Notes under the pieces: generated by a model
Database searches by the model: none
What the model saw: only the letters and a program-made list of their open reading frames with translations
What the model was told of the DNA's origin: nothing
Part shown: one piece after another, positions 49,312 through 57,413 of the stretch
Position numbering within the stretch: the first letter of the stretch is position 1
How the letters are laid out: the number at the start of each line of letters is the position of its first letter
Program-made: the position numbers and the translations under genes
Assembly: GCA_020633465.1 (NCBI GenBank)
Contig: JACKDN010000004.1
Coordinates: 248,001-312,000 of the forward strand
Direction of reading: 5' to 3'
Source: Myxococcales bacterium
GTDB taxonomy: Bacteria > Myxococcota_A > Bradymonadia > UBA7976 > UBA1532
DNA length: 64,000 nt

Positions 49312-51237
49312 TCACTGCACCGTGCGGGTGGCCTCGGCCTCGTCCAGCCCCAACACCTCGAACAGCGCGGTGGGCGCGCCGACGAAGGCGACGCCGAAGC
49401 CCACGCCCGGCAGCCGGTGCACCACCCTGCCCTGCACCCGCACCGGACGACCGGGGCCTCGGATGCTCAGGGTCAGCACGTCCGCCTCGGGCAGCGCGTC
49501 GGCGTAGAGGAACACGCCGCCCGGCCCGATGTCCCGCGCCATGAGCTGGGCGTCGACGCCGGGCCCCTGCACGCGCACCGGCAGTTCGCAGGCGCGGCGG
49601 GCGGCCTCGCGGCGCTCGTCGGGCGTGGGGCGTCGCCAGGTGCGGGTGCGCTCGGTCTCCTCGGGCGTGGGCCGCGCCGGGATGGGCACCCCGTCGAGGC
49701 GCAGGGTCACGCCGATCGCCAGGTAGGCGTGCTCGAGGTCGCGGTCGAGGGCGGCGAGCTGATCCTCGCCCGCGCGGAGGAGGTGCTCCAGCTCGGCCAG
49801 GCGCGTCGCGCGCTCGAGCTCGACCTCGTGCAGCCCGCGCCGGGCCTCGAGCACCTGCCGGGTCAGCGCGCGGGCGGCCTGGTGGTGGTCGCGCAGATCC
49901 CGCCGGACGCCGTCCTGCGCGGCCTCGAGCGTGCGGCGCGCCGCGCTCAGCGAGGCGGCGTCGCGCGCCAGCTCGGCCGGCGCCCGGGGGCCGCGCTCGA
50001 GGGCCAACGCCAGGTCGAGGTAGCGCCGATCGACGTCCTCGATTTGATCGGCCAGCTCCATCAGGCGCGCGGTGGCGTCGAGGTACTGCCCGCGCACGGT
50101 GCGTCGCTCGGCCTCGCGCGCGTCGAGCGTGGCGCGCACGTTCGCCTCGCGATCCTCGAGCGTCTCGCCCAGCGCCTCGGCCTCGGCGCGCAGCTTGGCG
50201 CTGCGGGCGGCCATCAGGCGGCGCCGGGCCTGCAGAGCGTCGACCGCGTCGAGGCGCTGCCGCAGCGCCGGCGAACCCCCCCCGTCGGCGAGGGCCGCGC
50301 TGACCGCCGCCCCGATGCGCGCCCGCAGGCCGGCGTGGGCCGATCGCTCGGGGCGCGCGGGGAAGTCGGGCGGCGGCGGGGCGTCCGGGGCGGGCCGCGG
50401 GGGCGGGTGCAGGCTCATCAGGCCCTCGAGCACCGCCTCGGCGTCGGCCGGGCGCGCCGCCGCGTCGGGCTGCAGCATCGCGCGCAGCAGCGCGGCGACG
50501 TCCGCGGGCAGGTGGCCCGGCAGGGCGGGCGGCGCCGTCGCCAGGGCCACCGCGCGCAGGCCGTCGTAGGTGGCCTCGGTGGGATAGGGGGCGCGGCCGA
50601 CGATCGCGTGGTACAGGGTCGCGCCCAGGCCGTGCACGTCCGTCGCGGGCGTGGCGACGTCGCCGCGCGCCTGCTCCGGCGCCAGGTAGCCGGGCGTGCC
50701 GAGCGACAGGCCGGCCGCCGTCCAGGCCATGCGGTGCGGGTGATCGAGGCGCAGCTGCACCAGCCCCATGTCGAGCAGCTTCACCTGCTCGGCGCCGCCC
50801 TCGTCGACGAGGAACACGTTGTCCGGCTTGACGTCGCGGTGCAGCGCGCCGTGGGCGTGCAGGGCGGCGAGCCCGGCGGCCGTCTGGCGCCCGATGGCCA
50901 GCGCGCGTGGCGCCGGCACGGTGCCCAGCTCGGCCAGCAGGGCGCCGAGCGTGCGCCCCTCGAGCCGCTCGAGCACCAGGTACACCTCGCCCTCGGGCGT
51001 GGTGCCCCACTCGAAGACGCGCACGACGTTGGGGTGCCGCACGGTCCAGCCGACGCGGGCCTCCTGCAGGGCGCGCTCGATCTGGTCGGCCGGGTGATCC
51101 GGGCGGGGGCGCACCACCTTCACCGCCACGCGCTGCCGGGTGGCGCGCACGCGGCCGGCGTAGACCACCGCCGACGCCCCGGCGCCCAGGATGCGGCCCA
51201 GCTCGATGCCGGCGATGGTGCGGCGGGCTCGGATCAC
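49312..51237 (-). CDS. Ser/Thr kinase with coiled coil and PilZ domain
   Basis: The product is 641 residues. The kinase has the Gly loop GAGASAVV (18-25), Lys40, HRDVKPDN (133-140) and DMG in place of DFG (LLDMGLVQL). A Pro-rich joint is followed by a long coiled-coil region (residues about 300-510; AELEHLLRAGEDQLAALDRD). The C-terminus is a PilZ-like domain with the arginine motif RREAARR, then ARDIGPGGVFLYAD (a D-x-S-x2-G motif with Gly for Ser) and PGVGFGVAFVG. PilZ domains bind c-di-GMP, so kinase output could be tied to that second messenger. Confidence 0.88.
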   Translation of the reverse strand: MIRARRTIAGIELGRILGAGASAVVYAGRVRATRQRVAVKVVRPRPDHPADQIERALQEARVGWTVRHPNVVRVFEWGTTPEGEVYLVLERLEGRTLGALLAELGTVPAPRALAIGRQTAAGLAALHAHGALHRDVKPDNVFLVDEGGAEQVKLLDMGLVQLRLDHPHRMAWTAAGLSLGTPGYLAPEQARGDVATPATDVHGLGATLYHAIVGRAPYPTEATYDGLRAVALATAPPALPGHLPADVAALLRAMLQPDAAARPADAEAVLEGLMSLHPPPRPAPDAPPPPDFPARPERSAHAGLRARIGAAVSAALADGGGSPALRQRLDAVDALQARRRLMAARSAKLRAEAEALGETLEDREANVRATLDAREAERRTVRGQYLDATARLMELADQIEDVDRRYLDLALALERGPRAPAELARDAASLSAARRTLEAAQDGVRRDLRDHHQAARALTRQVLEARRGLHEVELERATRLAELEHLLRAGEDQLAALDRDLEHAYLAIGVTLRLDGVPIPARPTPEETERTRTWRRPTPDERREAARRACELPVRVQGPGVDAQLMARDIGPGGVFLYADALPEADVLTLSIRGPGRPVRVQGRVVHRLPGVGFGVAFVGAPTALFEVLGLDEAEATRTVQ

Positions 51238-51274
51238 GGTCGGACGGTAGCACGCCCCGGGGCGCGCGGGCAGG

Positions 51275-51724
51275 TCACGCGGCGTCCGACAACCCGAGGC
51301 GGCGGGTGAGCGCCGCGCGCAGGGCCAGGTACAGCAGCAGCCCCACCGGGCCCACCAGCAGCGTGGCCAGCAGACAGGGCGCCAGCAGCAGGTGCGGCAC
51401 GCCCACGCGCTGGGCGTCGCGGGCGGCCCAGGCGCCGACGAACAGGTCGAAGACGAGGTAGTGCACCCACCCCGCCATCACGGCGCGCGGATCGGTGAAC
51501 AGCGTCATGACCTGATACAGGCTGAAGAAGCCGGCGCCCTCGGGCGCGGGCAGGCTGGCCAGCAGCATCGCCACGTAGACGCCGCCGAGGACGACCGGCG
51601 CCAGGGGTCCGTGCACCAAGAGGCGCGTCCCTCGCCAGCGCGGCGCGAGGATCAGCAGGGCCCAGAAGGGCAGAACGAAGGCGTTGCCGAAGGCGAAGAG
51701 GCGCTCGAGCGGCATCTCACCCAT
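51275..51724 (-). CDS. ABA4-like integral membrane protein
   Basis: The product is 149 residues, with four predicted helices. Family signs are NAFVLPFWALLILAPRW near the start, GWVHYLVFDLFVGAWAARDA and PHLLLAPCLLATLLVGPVGL. These resemble the DUF4281/ABA4 group, first known from plant carotenoid (neoxanthin) metabolism, with bacterial members of unknown role. It overlaps the upstream gene by 8 bp, so translation is coupled. Confidence 0.85.
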   Translation of the reverse strand: MGEMPLERLFAFGNAFVLPFWALLILAPRWRGTRLLVHGPLAPVVLGGVYVAMLLASLPAPEGAGFFSLYQVMTLFTDPRAVMAGWVHYLVFDLFVGAWAARDAQRVGVPHLLLAPCLLATLLVGPVGLLLYLALRAALTRRLGLSDAA

Positions 51725-51983
51725 GGTGGGCGCGCAGCCAGGTCACGATGTCGGCGGACTCGGGCATCCACTCGACCTCGCCGTCCGGGTGCTCGATGCG
51801 CAGGACGGGCACGGTGCCGCGCCCGCGCGCCTGCCACAGCGCGTCGCGCGCCGCCGGATCGCGGGTGGGATCGGCGATGTCGACCTCCAGGCCCAGCGTG
51901 TCCAGCGTGCGGAACACGCGGATGCAGAAGGGACACCACCGGGTGGCGTACAGGGTCAGCCCGTCCACGTGCGTCTTGGCCAT
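51717..51983 (-). CDS. Glutaredoxin/mycoredoxin-like thiol protein
   Basis: The product is 88 residues. The start at 51983 follows GGAGGAGG. It has the active-site CPFC in YATRWCPFCIRVFRTLDTLG and the TVPVLRIE cis-Pro strand, consistent with glutaredoxin. The first Cys of the pair should be the nucleophile. It is probably cytosolic and appears to be the first gene of the long minus-strand run. Confidence 0.88.
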   Translation of the reverse strand: MAKTHVDGLTLYATRWCPFCIRVFRTLDTLGLEVDIADPTRDPAARDALWQARGRGTVPVLRIEHPDGEVEWMPESADIVTWLRAHHG

Positions 51984-52134
51984 GGCCTCCTCCGAAGGGC
52001 CGCCGGGCGCGCGACCGTCGCGCCGCGCCGTCAGCCGCCCACTCCGATGCCGCGACCCGGCGAGGCGTTCCGCGCGGGCGTTTGCGCCCGGCGAGCGCCT
52101 GTGGTCCGATGGACCTCCAACCGGAGGAGCCATC

Positions 52135-52554
52135 ATGCGTACCTGGGTCGTCACCGCAAGCCTCGCCTTCGCCCTCACCGCCTGCGCCGACAGCGACGCG
52201 CCCGACGACGCGCCCGTGCGGGCGCAGCGTCAGGCCGTCGTCACCGCCCCCACGGGCCCCGGCGGCGCGCCGGAGGATTACGTGGTGATCGTCGATCACG
52301 ATCCGGGGGTGCCGCCCGAGGCCCTCGACGAGGTGGTGCGCCGCGTGCGCATCGTCGGCGCCGACATCGACTTCGAGGAGGGCGACTTCGAGCCCGGCGT
52401 CGTGCCCCCGGGCGACGCGCACTGGGCCGATCCCGCCGACCACGCCATCCACGTGACGGTGCGGCCCGCGCTGCCCGAGGTCGCGCTCGACCGCCTCGAG
52501 TGGGTGTTCGCCGACCACGTCGTCGCCGATCTCTTCTGCCCGCCCGGGCACTGA
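52135..52554 (+). CDS. Small lipoprotein of unknown function
   Basis: The product is 139 residues. GGAGG precedes the ATG at 52135. The lipoprotein signal ends in LTAC. The mature part starts acidic (ADSDAPDDAPV), then has VVIVDHDPGVPPEALDEVVR and a second beta-rich stretch (HAIHVTVRPALPEVALDRLE), with a single Cys near the end. The C-terminus VVADLFCPPGH is conserved-looking. No family was recognised. It is divergent from the glutaredoxin gene. Confidence 0.65.
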   Translation: MRTWVVTASLAFALTACADSDAPDDAPVRAQRQAVVTAPTGPGGAPEDYVVIVDHDPGVPPEALDEVVRRVRIVGADIDFEEGDFEPGVVPPGDAHWADPADHAIHVTVRPALPEVALDRLEWVFADHVVADLFCPPGH

Positions 52555-52596
52555 TTCGCTTCCCCCGCCGGGTCGCCGCGTGGTAGGCGCCCGGGC

Positions 52597-53454
52597 ATGA
52601 GCGACTCCCCCTCCCCCGCCCGCGGCCGGCTGCGCGCCGGCGATCCCGTCGTCTTCGTCGAGCGCAAGGGCCGCACCTACCACGCGGTGCTGCAGCCGGG
52701 CGCCACCACGAACTTCAGCGGCAGCGTCCTGCCCCACGACGCGATCATCGATCAGGTCGACGGCGTCCGCGTCCGCAGCCAGTCCACCGGCAAGTACTTC
52801 TTCGTGGTGCGCGCCTCGATGGTCGACCACGCCCTGCGGATGACGCGCTCGGCCACCATCGTCTATCCGAAGGACGTGGCGATGCTGGTCACCTGGGCCG
52901 ACGTGGGCGCCGGCGATCGGGTGGTCGAGGGTGGCCTGGGCACCGGGGCGCTGGCCATGGCGCTGCTGCGGGCGGTCGGCCCCACCGGCCACGTCACCAG
53001 CTACGAGCTGCGCGAGGACGCGGCCATCCGCGCGCAGCGCAACATCGGCGCGCTGCTCGGCCCCATCGACCACCACAGCGTGCGCATCGCCAGCCTCTAC
53101 GAGGGCATCGCCGAGCGCGACGTCGACCGGGTGGTGCTCGACGTGCCCGAGCCCTGGGAGGTCATCCCGCACGCGCGCGAGGCGCTGCGGCCGGGCGGCG
53201 CCTTCGCGGCCTACGTGCCGACGACGCTGCAGCTGCAGCGGCTGGTGCTGGGGCTCGAGAAGGCGCGGTCGTTCACGCGGGTCGAGAGCTACGAGGTGCT
53301 GCTGCGCGGCTGGCACGTCACCGGGCGCAGCGTGCGGCCGAAACAGCACATGGTGGGGCACACCGGGTTCCTGGTGTTCGCGCGGCGCGTCGTGGCGCCG
53401 GACCTGCCGCCGGCCCCGGAGGCGGACGACGAGGGGGCGCCGGACGAGGCGTGA
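52597..53454 (+). CDS. trmI: tRNA (adenine-N1)-methyltransferase TrmI (m1A58)
   Basis: The product is 285 residues. It has an N-terminal beta domain (AGDPVVFVERKGRTYHAVL), then the SAM-binding VVEGGLGTGALAMALLRAVG, and VVLDVPEPWEVIPHAREALR, a TrmI/GCD14 hallmark in which Asp is catalytic. YVPTTLQLQRLV follows. It methylates A58 of the T-loop of tRNA. The C-terminal tail is acidic. Confidence 0.93.
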   Translation: MSDSPSPARGRLRAGDPVVFVERKGRTYHAVLQPGATTNFSGSVLPHDAIIDQVDGVRVRSQSTGKYFFVVRASMVDHALRMTRSATIVYPKDVAMLVTWADVGAGDRVVEGGLGTGALAMALLRAVGPTGHVTSYELREDAAIRAQRNIGALLGPIDHHSVRIASLYEGIAERDVDRVVLDVPEPWEVIPHAREALRPGGAFAAYVPTTLQLQRLVLGLEKARSFTRVESYEVLLRGWHVTGRSVRPKQHMVGHTGFLVFARRVVAPDLPPAPEADDEGAPDEA

Positions 53455-53489
53455 GGACCGCCGGCCACCGCGCGGCGCGCCAGCGGGGC

Positions 53490-53960
53490 TCAGGGGGTCG
53501 AAGGGTGCGCCGCGGCGCCGAGCTCGGCCTCGAGCACCGGCACCAGCTCGGCCTCTTCGCGCTTCATGTGCGCGCGCAGCGCGTGCAGCAGGTTGCTGGC
53601 GGTCACCACCAGCAGGGTGCGGCTGACCAGCACGTCCCCCAGGGCGGCCATCACCAGCGACTCGAAGCCCGCGGCCTCGCCCCGCAGCGCGCGATGCTCG
53701 GCCCGCACGCCGTCGGCCAGCCGCTCGAACCGTGGGCCCAGGCGATCGAGCAGCAGCTCCTCCTCGGCGAAGTGCACGCGCGTCTCGTGGCGCACGAGGC
53801 GCGCGATGGTCTCGAGCTGATCCTGGTCGTGGCCATCGGCCAGGCCGGCCAGCAAGCCCTCGAGATCGGCGAGCGCCTCGTCGAGCCGCGCGTGATCGGC
53901 GTGCAGGTGGGACAACAGCTCCGCGGTCGGGACGGCAGCGCGGTTCCGGCAGACGTTCAT
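53490..53960 (-). CDS. Hemerythrin HHE-domain protein
   Basis: The product is 156 residues, starting at 53960 (GGAGG upstream). The di-iron ligands are visible as LHADHARLDEALADLEG, HETRVHFAEEELLLDRLGP, EHRALRGEAAGF and HMKREEAELVPVLEAEL, the HHE four-helix arrangement. It may bind O2, NO or iron in the cytosol. It lies 53-62 kb into the window near the ScdA-like di-iron gene at 57.4 kb. Confidence 0.9.
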   Translation of the reverse strand: MNVCRNRAAVPTAELLSHLHADHARLDEALADLEGLLAGLADGHDQDQLETIARLVRHETRVHFAEEELLLDRLGPRFERLADGVRAEHRALRGEAAGFESLVMAALGDVLVSRTLLVVTASNLLHALRAHMKREEAELVPVLEAELGAAAHPSTP

Positions 53961-54132
53961 GGCACCTCCGTGGTTCGTCCGACCGACGGGCGCGTGCGGA
54001 CGGAGCGCACGCCGAGCCTCACGCAAGCCGCGGACCAGCGCGGATCGGGTCCAGGCGCCGCTCGACGTCACCCGGACGTCACGGGCCCACCCCGCGGGGC
54101 TCCCGCGACCGGACATCGTGCGTGGGCGGCGT

Positions 54133-54768
54133 TCAGCGCGCGCGCTGGCGGATGGCGTCGAACATCTCGGGCAGGCTGCTCGACTGCGCCCGCCGCGCGA
54201 TGGCGTCGGGCACCGAGGAGTTGGGCTTCACGTCGATGCGGTACTCGAGCAGCGCCTTCTTGCCCTCGGCCCAGGGCTTCACCGTCCACGAGCCGTTGTT
54301 GCGCTGGTAGTCGCCCGTCACCAACGCCCACTTGCGCTCGTGACCGCCGCCCGGCAGATCGCGCACGGTCGAGCGCGTCGACGCCTTCAGGTTGCTCAAC
54401 GGGAAGGGCATCTCGATCTCGACGTAGCAGGTGAACTGATCACCCGCGGCGTCCGAGATCCGGCTCTCCTTGGTGCGCGGCATGAAGGACTGGAAGTGCT
54501 GGCAATCGCGGACGACGGGCCAGACCTTGTCGACCGGCGCGTCCACGACGGCGCGCGCGAGGGCGGCGATGCCCTCGCCGCCGGTGGGCTCGAGCAGCGT
54601 CACCACCACCTCGCCCTTCTCGAGCTGCGCGCGGTGGTCGGCCGAGATGGTCTCGGTCGCCCCGGCGTCCGCCTTCACGGGGTCGGCGGACTTCGAGCAG
54701 GCGGTGAGCTGCACCAGCAGCGCGGCGGTCAGCGCGAGGCCCGCCGCGGCGCCGCGCGCCGACGACAC
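54133..54768 (-). CDS. START/SRPBCC-fold lipoprotein
   Basis: The product is 211 residues. The lipobox is LTAC; the start is assigned to GTG at 54768, with TTG at 54771 as an alternative, and the ribosome site is weak. The mature part has AALARAVVDAPVDKVWPVVR, CQHFQSFMPRTKESRISD and FTCYVEIEMPFPLSNLKAST, which fit a START/polyketide-cyclase-like ligand-binding fold of periplasmic or membrane proteins. The ligand is unknown. It is twelve bases downstream of the next gene listed here, so the two are probably co-transcribed. Confidence 0.75.
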   Translation of the reverse strand: MSSARGAAAGLALTAALLVQLTACSKSADPVKADAGATETISADHRAQLEKGEVVVTLLEPTGGEGIAALARAVVDAPVDKVWPVVRDCQHFQSFMPRTKESRISDAAGDQFTCYVEIEMPFPLSNLKASTRSTVRDLPGGGHERKWALVTGDYQRNNGSWTVKPWAEGKKALLEYRIDVKPNSSVPDAIARRAQSSSLPEMFDAIRQRAR

Positions 54769-54779
54769 CAACGGGCCGC

Positions 54780-55229
54780 TCAGCGGCCGGTGCAGAGGGC
54801 GTAGCAGAGGTAGCCGTAGTCCTCGGGGCAGTGGAAGCAGGCGGGCGGGCAGGCCTGCTCGCTGTTCGCCTCGGGCATCGCCACCAGGTAGCGATCCTCG
54901 ACCTCCTCGGGCGTCAGGCGGCCGTCGGGGTTGGTGATGACGATGGCGCGGAAGGGGTTGTCGCCGTCGGTCAGATCGACGCCGGCGTGCGCCTGCACCC
55001 GCGCGGCCCACTGGCCGAAGGGCTCGACGTCGCCGTTGCGGCGCACCACGGTGAACTCGGGCGTCTCGTCGCCCACCCGCGGACCGTTCACGACGTACAC
55101 CTGATCCTCTTCGTTGAGGTCCAGCCGGGTCTGCTCGGTCTGCACCTCGACCGTCGAGATGGTGTCGTCCGTGTCGGCGCAGGCGACCGCGAAGGCCGCC
55201 ACTCCCAGAGCCATCCACACGCGCGTCAT
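54780..55229 (-). CDS. Cysteine-rich lipoprotein of unknown function
   Basis: The product is 149 residues, starting at 55229. The signal MTRVWMALGVAAFAVAC ends in a lipobox. The mature part is acidic, with a segment VVRRNGDVEPFGQWAARVQA and a tail with five cysteines (CPPACFHCPEDYGYLCYALC). These may form disulfides in the periplasm. No family was recognised. It forms a pair with the START lipoprotein. Confidence 0.65.
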   Translation of the reverse strand: MTRVWMALGVAAFAVACADTDDTISTVEVQTEQTRLDLNEEDQVYVVNGPRVGDETPEFTVVRRNGDVEPFGQWAARVQAHAGVDLTDGDNPFRAIVITNPDGRLTPEEVEDRYLVAMPEANSEQACPPACFHCPEDYGYLCYALCTGR

Positions 55230-55432
55230 CGAAGTCCCCCTGTTCTTCGCGGCGGGCGCCCCGCGCCGGCCGCTGCTTCCCTGGGCCCCGCCTGCCGGCG
55301 GGCGCCGCGTTTGCAGCACGATGGGTATCGTCTCGTGCAGTCGACAGCGCACGGAAACATGGACCGTGCACCGCGGTCAAGGTACGCGGCGCGCTGCGCG
55401 CGATGTCCACGAATCGAGGGCCACCGGCGGCC

Positions 55433-56479
55433 TCAGCGCAGGACGAACCAGGCGGCGACGCCCGCCGCGGCCAGCACCAGCGCCGCCGCGATCAGCCAAC
55501 CGCGCCGACGCTCGGGCGGCGCGGCCGGCGGGGCTGCGGGGGGTGGGCTCGGCGCCGCCGGGCCGGCGGGGGGCTCGAGCGGCGCGTACGCGGCGTCACC
55601 CGCGGTGTAGATCAGGTCGTGCAACGCGGACCGCCAGGCCTCGACGTCGGGCCAGCGCTCGGCGGGCGCCTTGGCCAGCCCGCGCGCCACGAAGCCGTCC
55701 AGGGCCCGCCGCAAGGGCAGGTCGGGCGGCCCGGGCAGCGGCGGCGGGGCGGCGCGCAGCTGGGCCAGCAGCACCTTCTGGGGCGTGGGCCCCTCGAAGG
55801 GCGGCCGGCCGGCCAGCAACGTGTACAGCGTCAGCGTCAGGCCGTAGACGTCGGTGCGGGTGTCCACCCGATCGGCGTCGCCCGTCGACAGCTCGGGGGC
55901 CATGAAGCGCGGATCGGCGCGGTGCGCCTCGACGCGATCGGCGCGCCGGTGGTCGGCGAGGGCGATCTCGAAGTCGATCAGCTTGACGGTCAGGGCGTCG
56001 CCGGGGGCGGGCGCGACGAAGATGTTGGCGGGCTTGACGTCGCCGTGCACCACCGCCTCGGCGTGGGCCTCGCGCAGCGCCTCCGCGACCCCCTCGACGA
56101 CGAGGAAGGCGCGATGCGGCGACAGCGGCCCCTCCTCGGCCAGCAGCGCGTCCGCCGAGCGCCCTTCGACCACCTCCATCACCAGGTAGGGCAGGCCGGT
56201 CGCGACGTCGTCCGGCCCGCTGACGTCGTAGTCCAGCACCCGACAGACGGTGTCGCCGTACAGGCGCGACAGCCGCCTCACCTCGCGCTGAAAGGCGCGC
56301 TCGACGTCCTTGCCCGCGTCGGCGTCCCGGGCGACCACCTTCACGACGACCGGCCGGTCGAGCGTCGCGTCGTGCGCCGTGTACACCGTGTCCAGGCCGC
56401 GGTGCAGCACGGCCGTGAGCCGATAGCGCCCGCCCAGCGTACCGCCGACCAGGGTCGTGGCTTCTTCGATCGACTGCAT
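55433..56479 (-). CDS. Membrane-anchored Ser/Thr protein kinase
   Basis: The product is 348 residues. The N-lobe has a degenerate Gly loop (HRGLDTVYTA) and Lys47. The catalytic loop is HGDVKPAN (145-152; Arg of HRD replaced by Gly) and DFG is DFE (169-171), so activity is uncertain. After the kinase domain there is a Pro/Ala linker and one C-terminal helix (GWLIAAALVLAAAGVAAWFV) that would anchor it in the inner membrane with the kinase inside the cell. The K+ channel gene is 42 bp away on the same strand, upstream. Confidence 0.88.
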   Translation of the reverse strand: MQSIEEATTLVGGTLGGRYRLTAVLHRGLDTVYTAHDATLDRPVVVKVVARDADAGKDVERAFQREVRRLSRLYGDTVCRVLDYDVSGPDDVATGLPYLVMEVVEGRSADALLAEEGPLSPHRAFLVVEGVAEALREAHAEAVVHGDVKPANIFVAPAPGDALTVKLIDFEIALADHRRADRVEAHRADPRFMAPELSTGDADRVDTRTDVYGLTLTLYTLLAGRPPFEGPTPQKVLLAQLRAAPPPLPGPPDLPLRRALDGFVARGLAKAPAERWPDVEAWRSALHDLIYTAGDAAYAPLEPPAGPAAPSPPPAAPPAAPPERRRGWLIAAALVLAAAGVAAWFVLR

Positions 56480-56521
56480 GGCGCCCCCCCGTCGGCATCT
56501 TGGAGCAGCGGCGCCCTCCGC

Positions 56522-57346
56522 TCAAGGCGCGTCCGGCGGGCGATCCAGGCGCTCCCCACAGTGGGGGCAGCGCTCGGGGCAGGCGGCCTCGTCGCGCCGG
56601 CGCTGCACCTCGTCGAGGAACGCGCTGCTGATGATGCCCGCCGGCAGGGCGAAGAGGCCCACCCCGAGGATCGCGATGATCGCGCCCAAGAGGCGCCCGA
56701 GCGCGGTGATCGGGTAGACGTCGCCGTAGCCGACCGTGGTCAACGTGGCCACCGCCCACCACATCGCCGCCGGGATGCTCGAGAAGGCGTCCGGCTGGGC
56801 CTCCCGCTCGACGAAGTACATCAGCGCCGCCGCCCCGACGAGCAGCAGCGCGATGACCAGGATGGTGATGACCAGCTCCTCGCGCCGCGAGGCGATCGCG
56901 CGGTGGATCGACGACAGGGCGACGACGTAGCGGCCCAGCTTGGCCACGCGGAAGAGACGCAGCAGCCGGAAGCTGCGCGCGAAGCGAAGATCGAGCCCGA
57001 GGAAGATGAGGTAGAAGGGCAGGATGGCCACCAGGTCGACGAAGGCCATCGGCGAGAGCGCGAAGCGCAGCCGGCCCCACACCGGGTGGGCGAAGCGGGG
57101 ATCCTCGACGCAGCTCCACAGCCGGAAGGCGTACTCGACGGTGAACACCATCACCGACGAGGCCTCGAACACGTCGAAGAGCAGGGGCGCCTTCAGGTAG
57201 AGGGCGCGCTCGGTCTCGAGGATCAGCGCGACGACGTTCAGGAAGATCAGGACGACCAGCGCGGTGTCGAACAGGCGGCTGGCGCCGTCGCCCGGGCGGC
57301 CCACCTCGACGATCTCGTGAACGCGCCGCCGCAGCGACGTTCGCAT
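56522..57346 (-). CDS. Voltage-gated K+ channel (6-TM)
   Basis: The product is 274 residues. The S4 segment RFARSFRLLRLFRVAKLGRY has basic residues at every third position, residues 121-140. The selectivity filter is TVGYGD (204-209) in ATLTTVGYGDVYPITALGRL. It ends in CPHCGERL, a zinc-binding-like tail. It is an inner-membrane tetramer gated by voltage. The same-strand kinase is immediately downstream, so phosphorylation of the channel is possible but not shown. Confidence 0.93.
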   Translation of the reverse strand: MRTSLRRRVHEIVEVGRPGDGASRLFDTALVVLIFLNVVALILETERALYLKAPLLFDVFEASSVMVFTVEYAFRLWSCVEDPRFAHPVWGRLRFALSPMAFVDLVAILPFYLIFLGLDLRFARSFRLLRLFRVAKLGRYVVALSSIHRAIASRREELVITILVIALLLVGAAALMYFVEREAQPDAFSSIPAAMWWAVATLTTVGYGDVYPITALGRLLGAIIAILGVGLFALPAGIISSAFLDEVQRRRDEAACPERCPHCGERLDRPPDAP

Positions 57347-57413
57347 GAACCCCTCCCCTGCCGGTCCGGGGCCGGTAGGGAGCCAGATCCCGCGCCGGGG
57401 TTCAAGGGAAGGG

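Noticed and set aside
48188..51253. A single 1,021-residue protein joining methyltransferase and kinase regions
   Set aside because: Only the part after 49294 is in a coding frame; upstream of it the same frame is a shadow of the kinase-PilZ gene, which is read in another frame.
54133..55410. A 425-residue protein covering both lipoproteins
   Set aside because: The upstream part is an out-of-phase shadow of the cysteine-rich lipoprotein. The lipobox of the START protein sits after the internal GTG at 54768.
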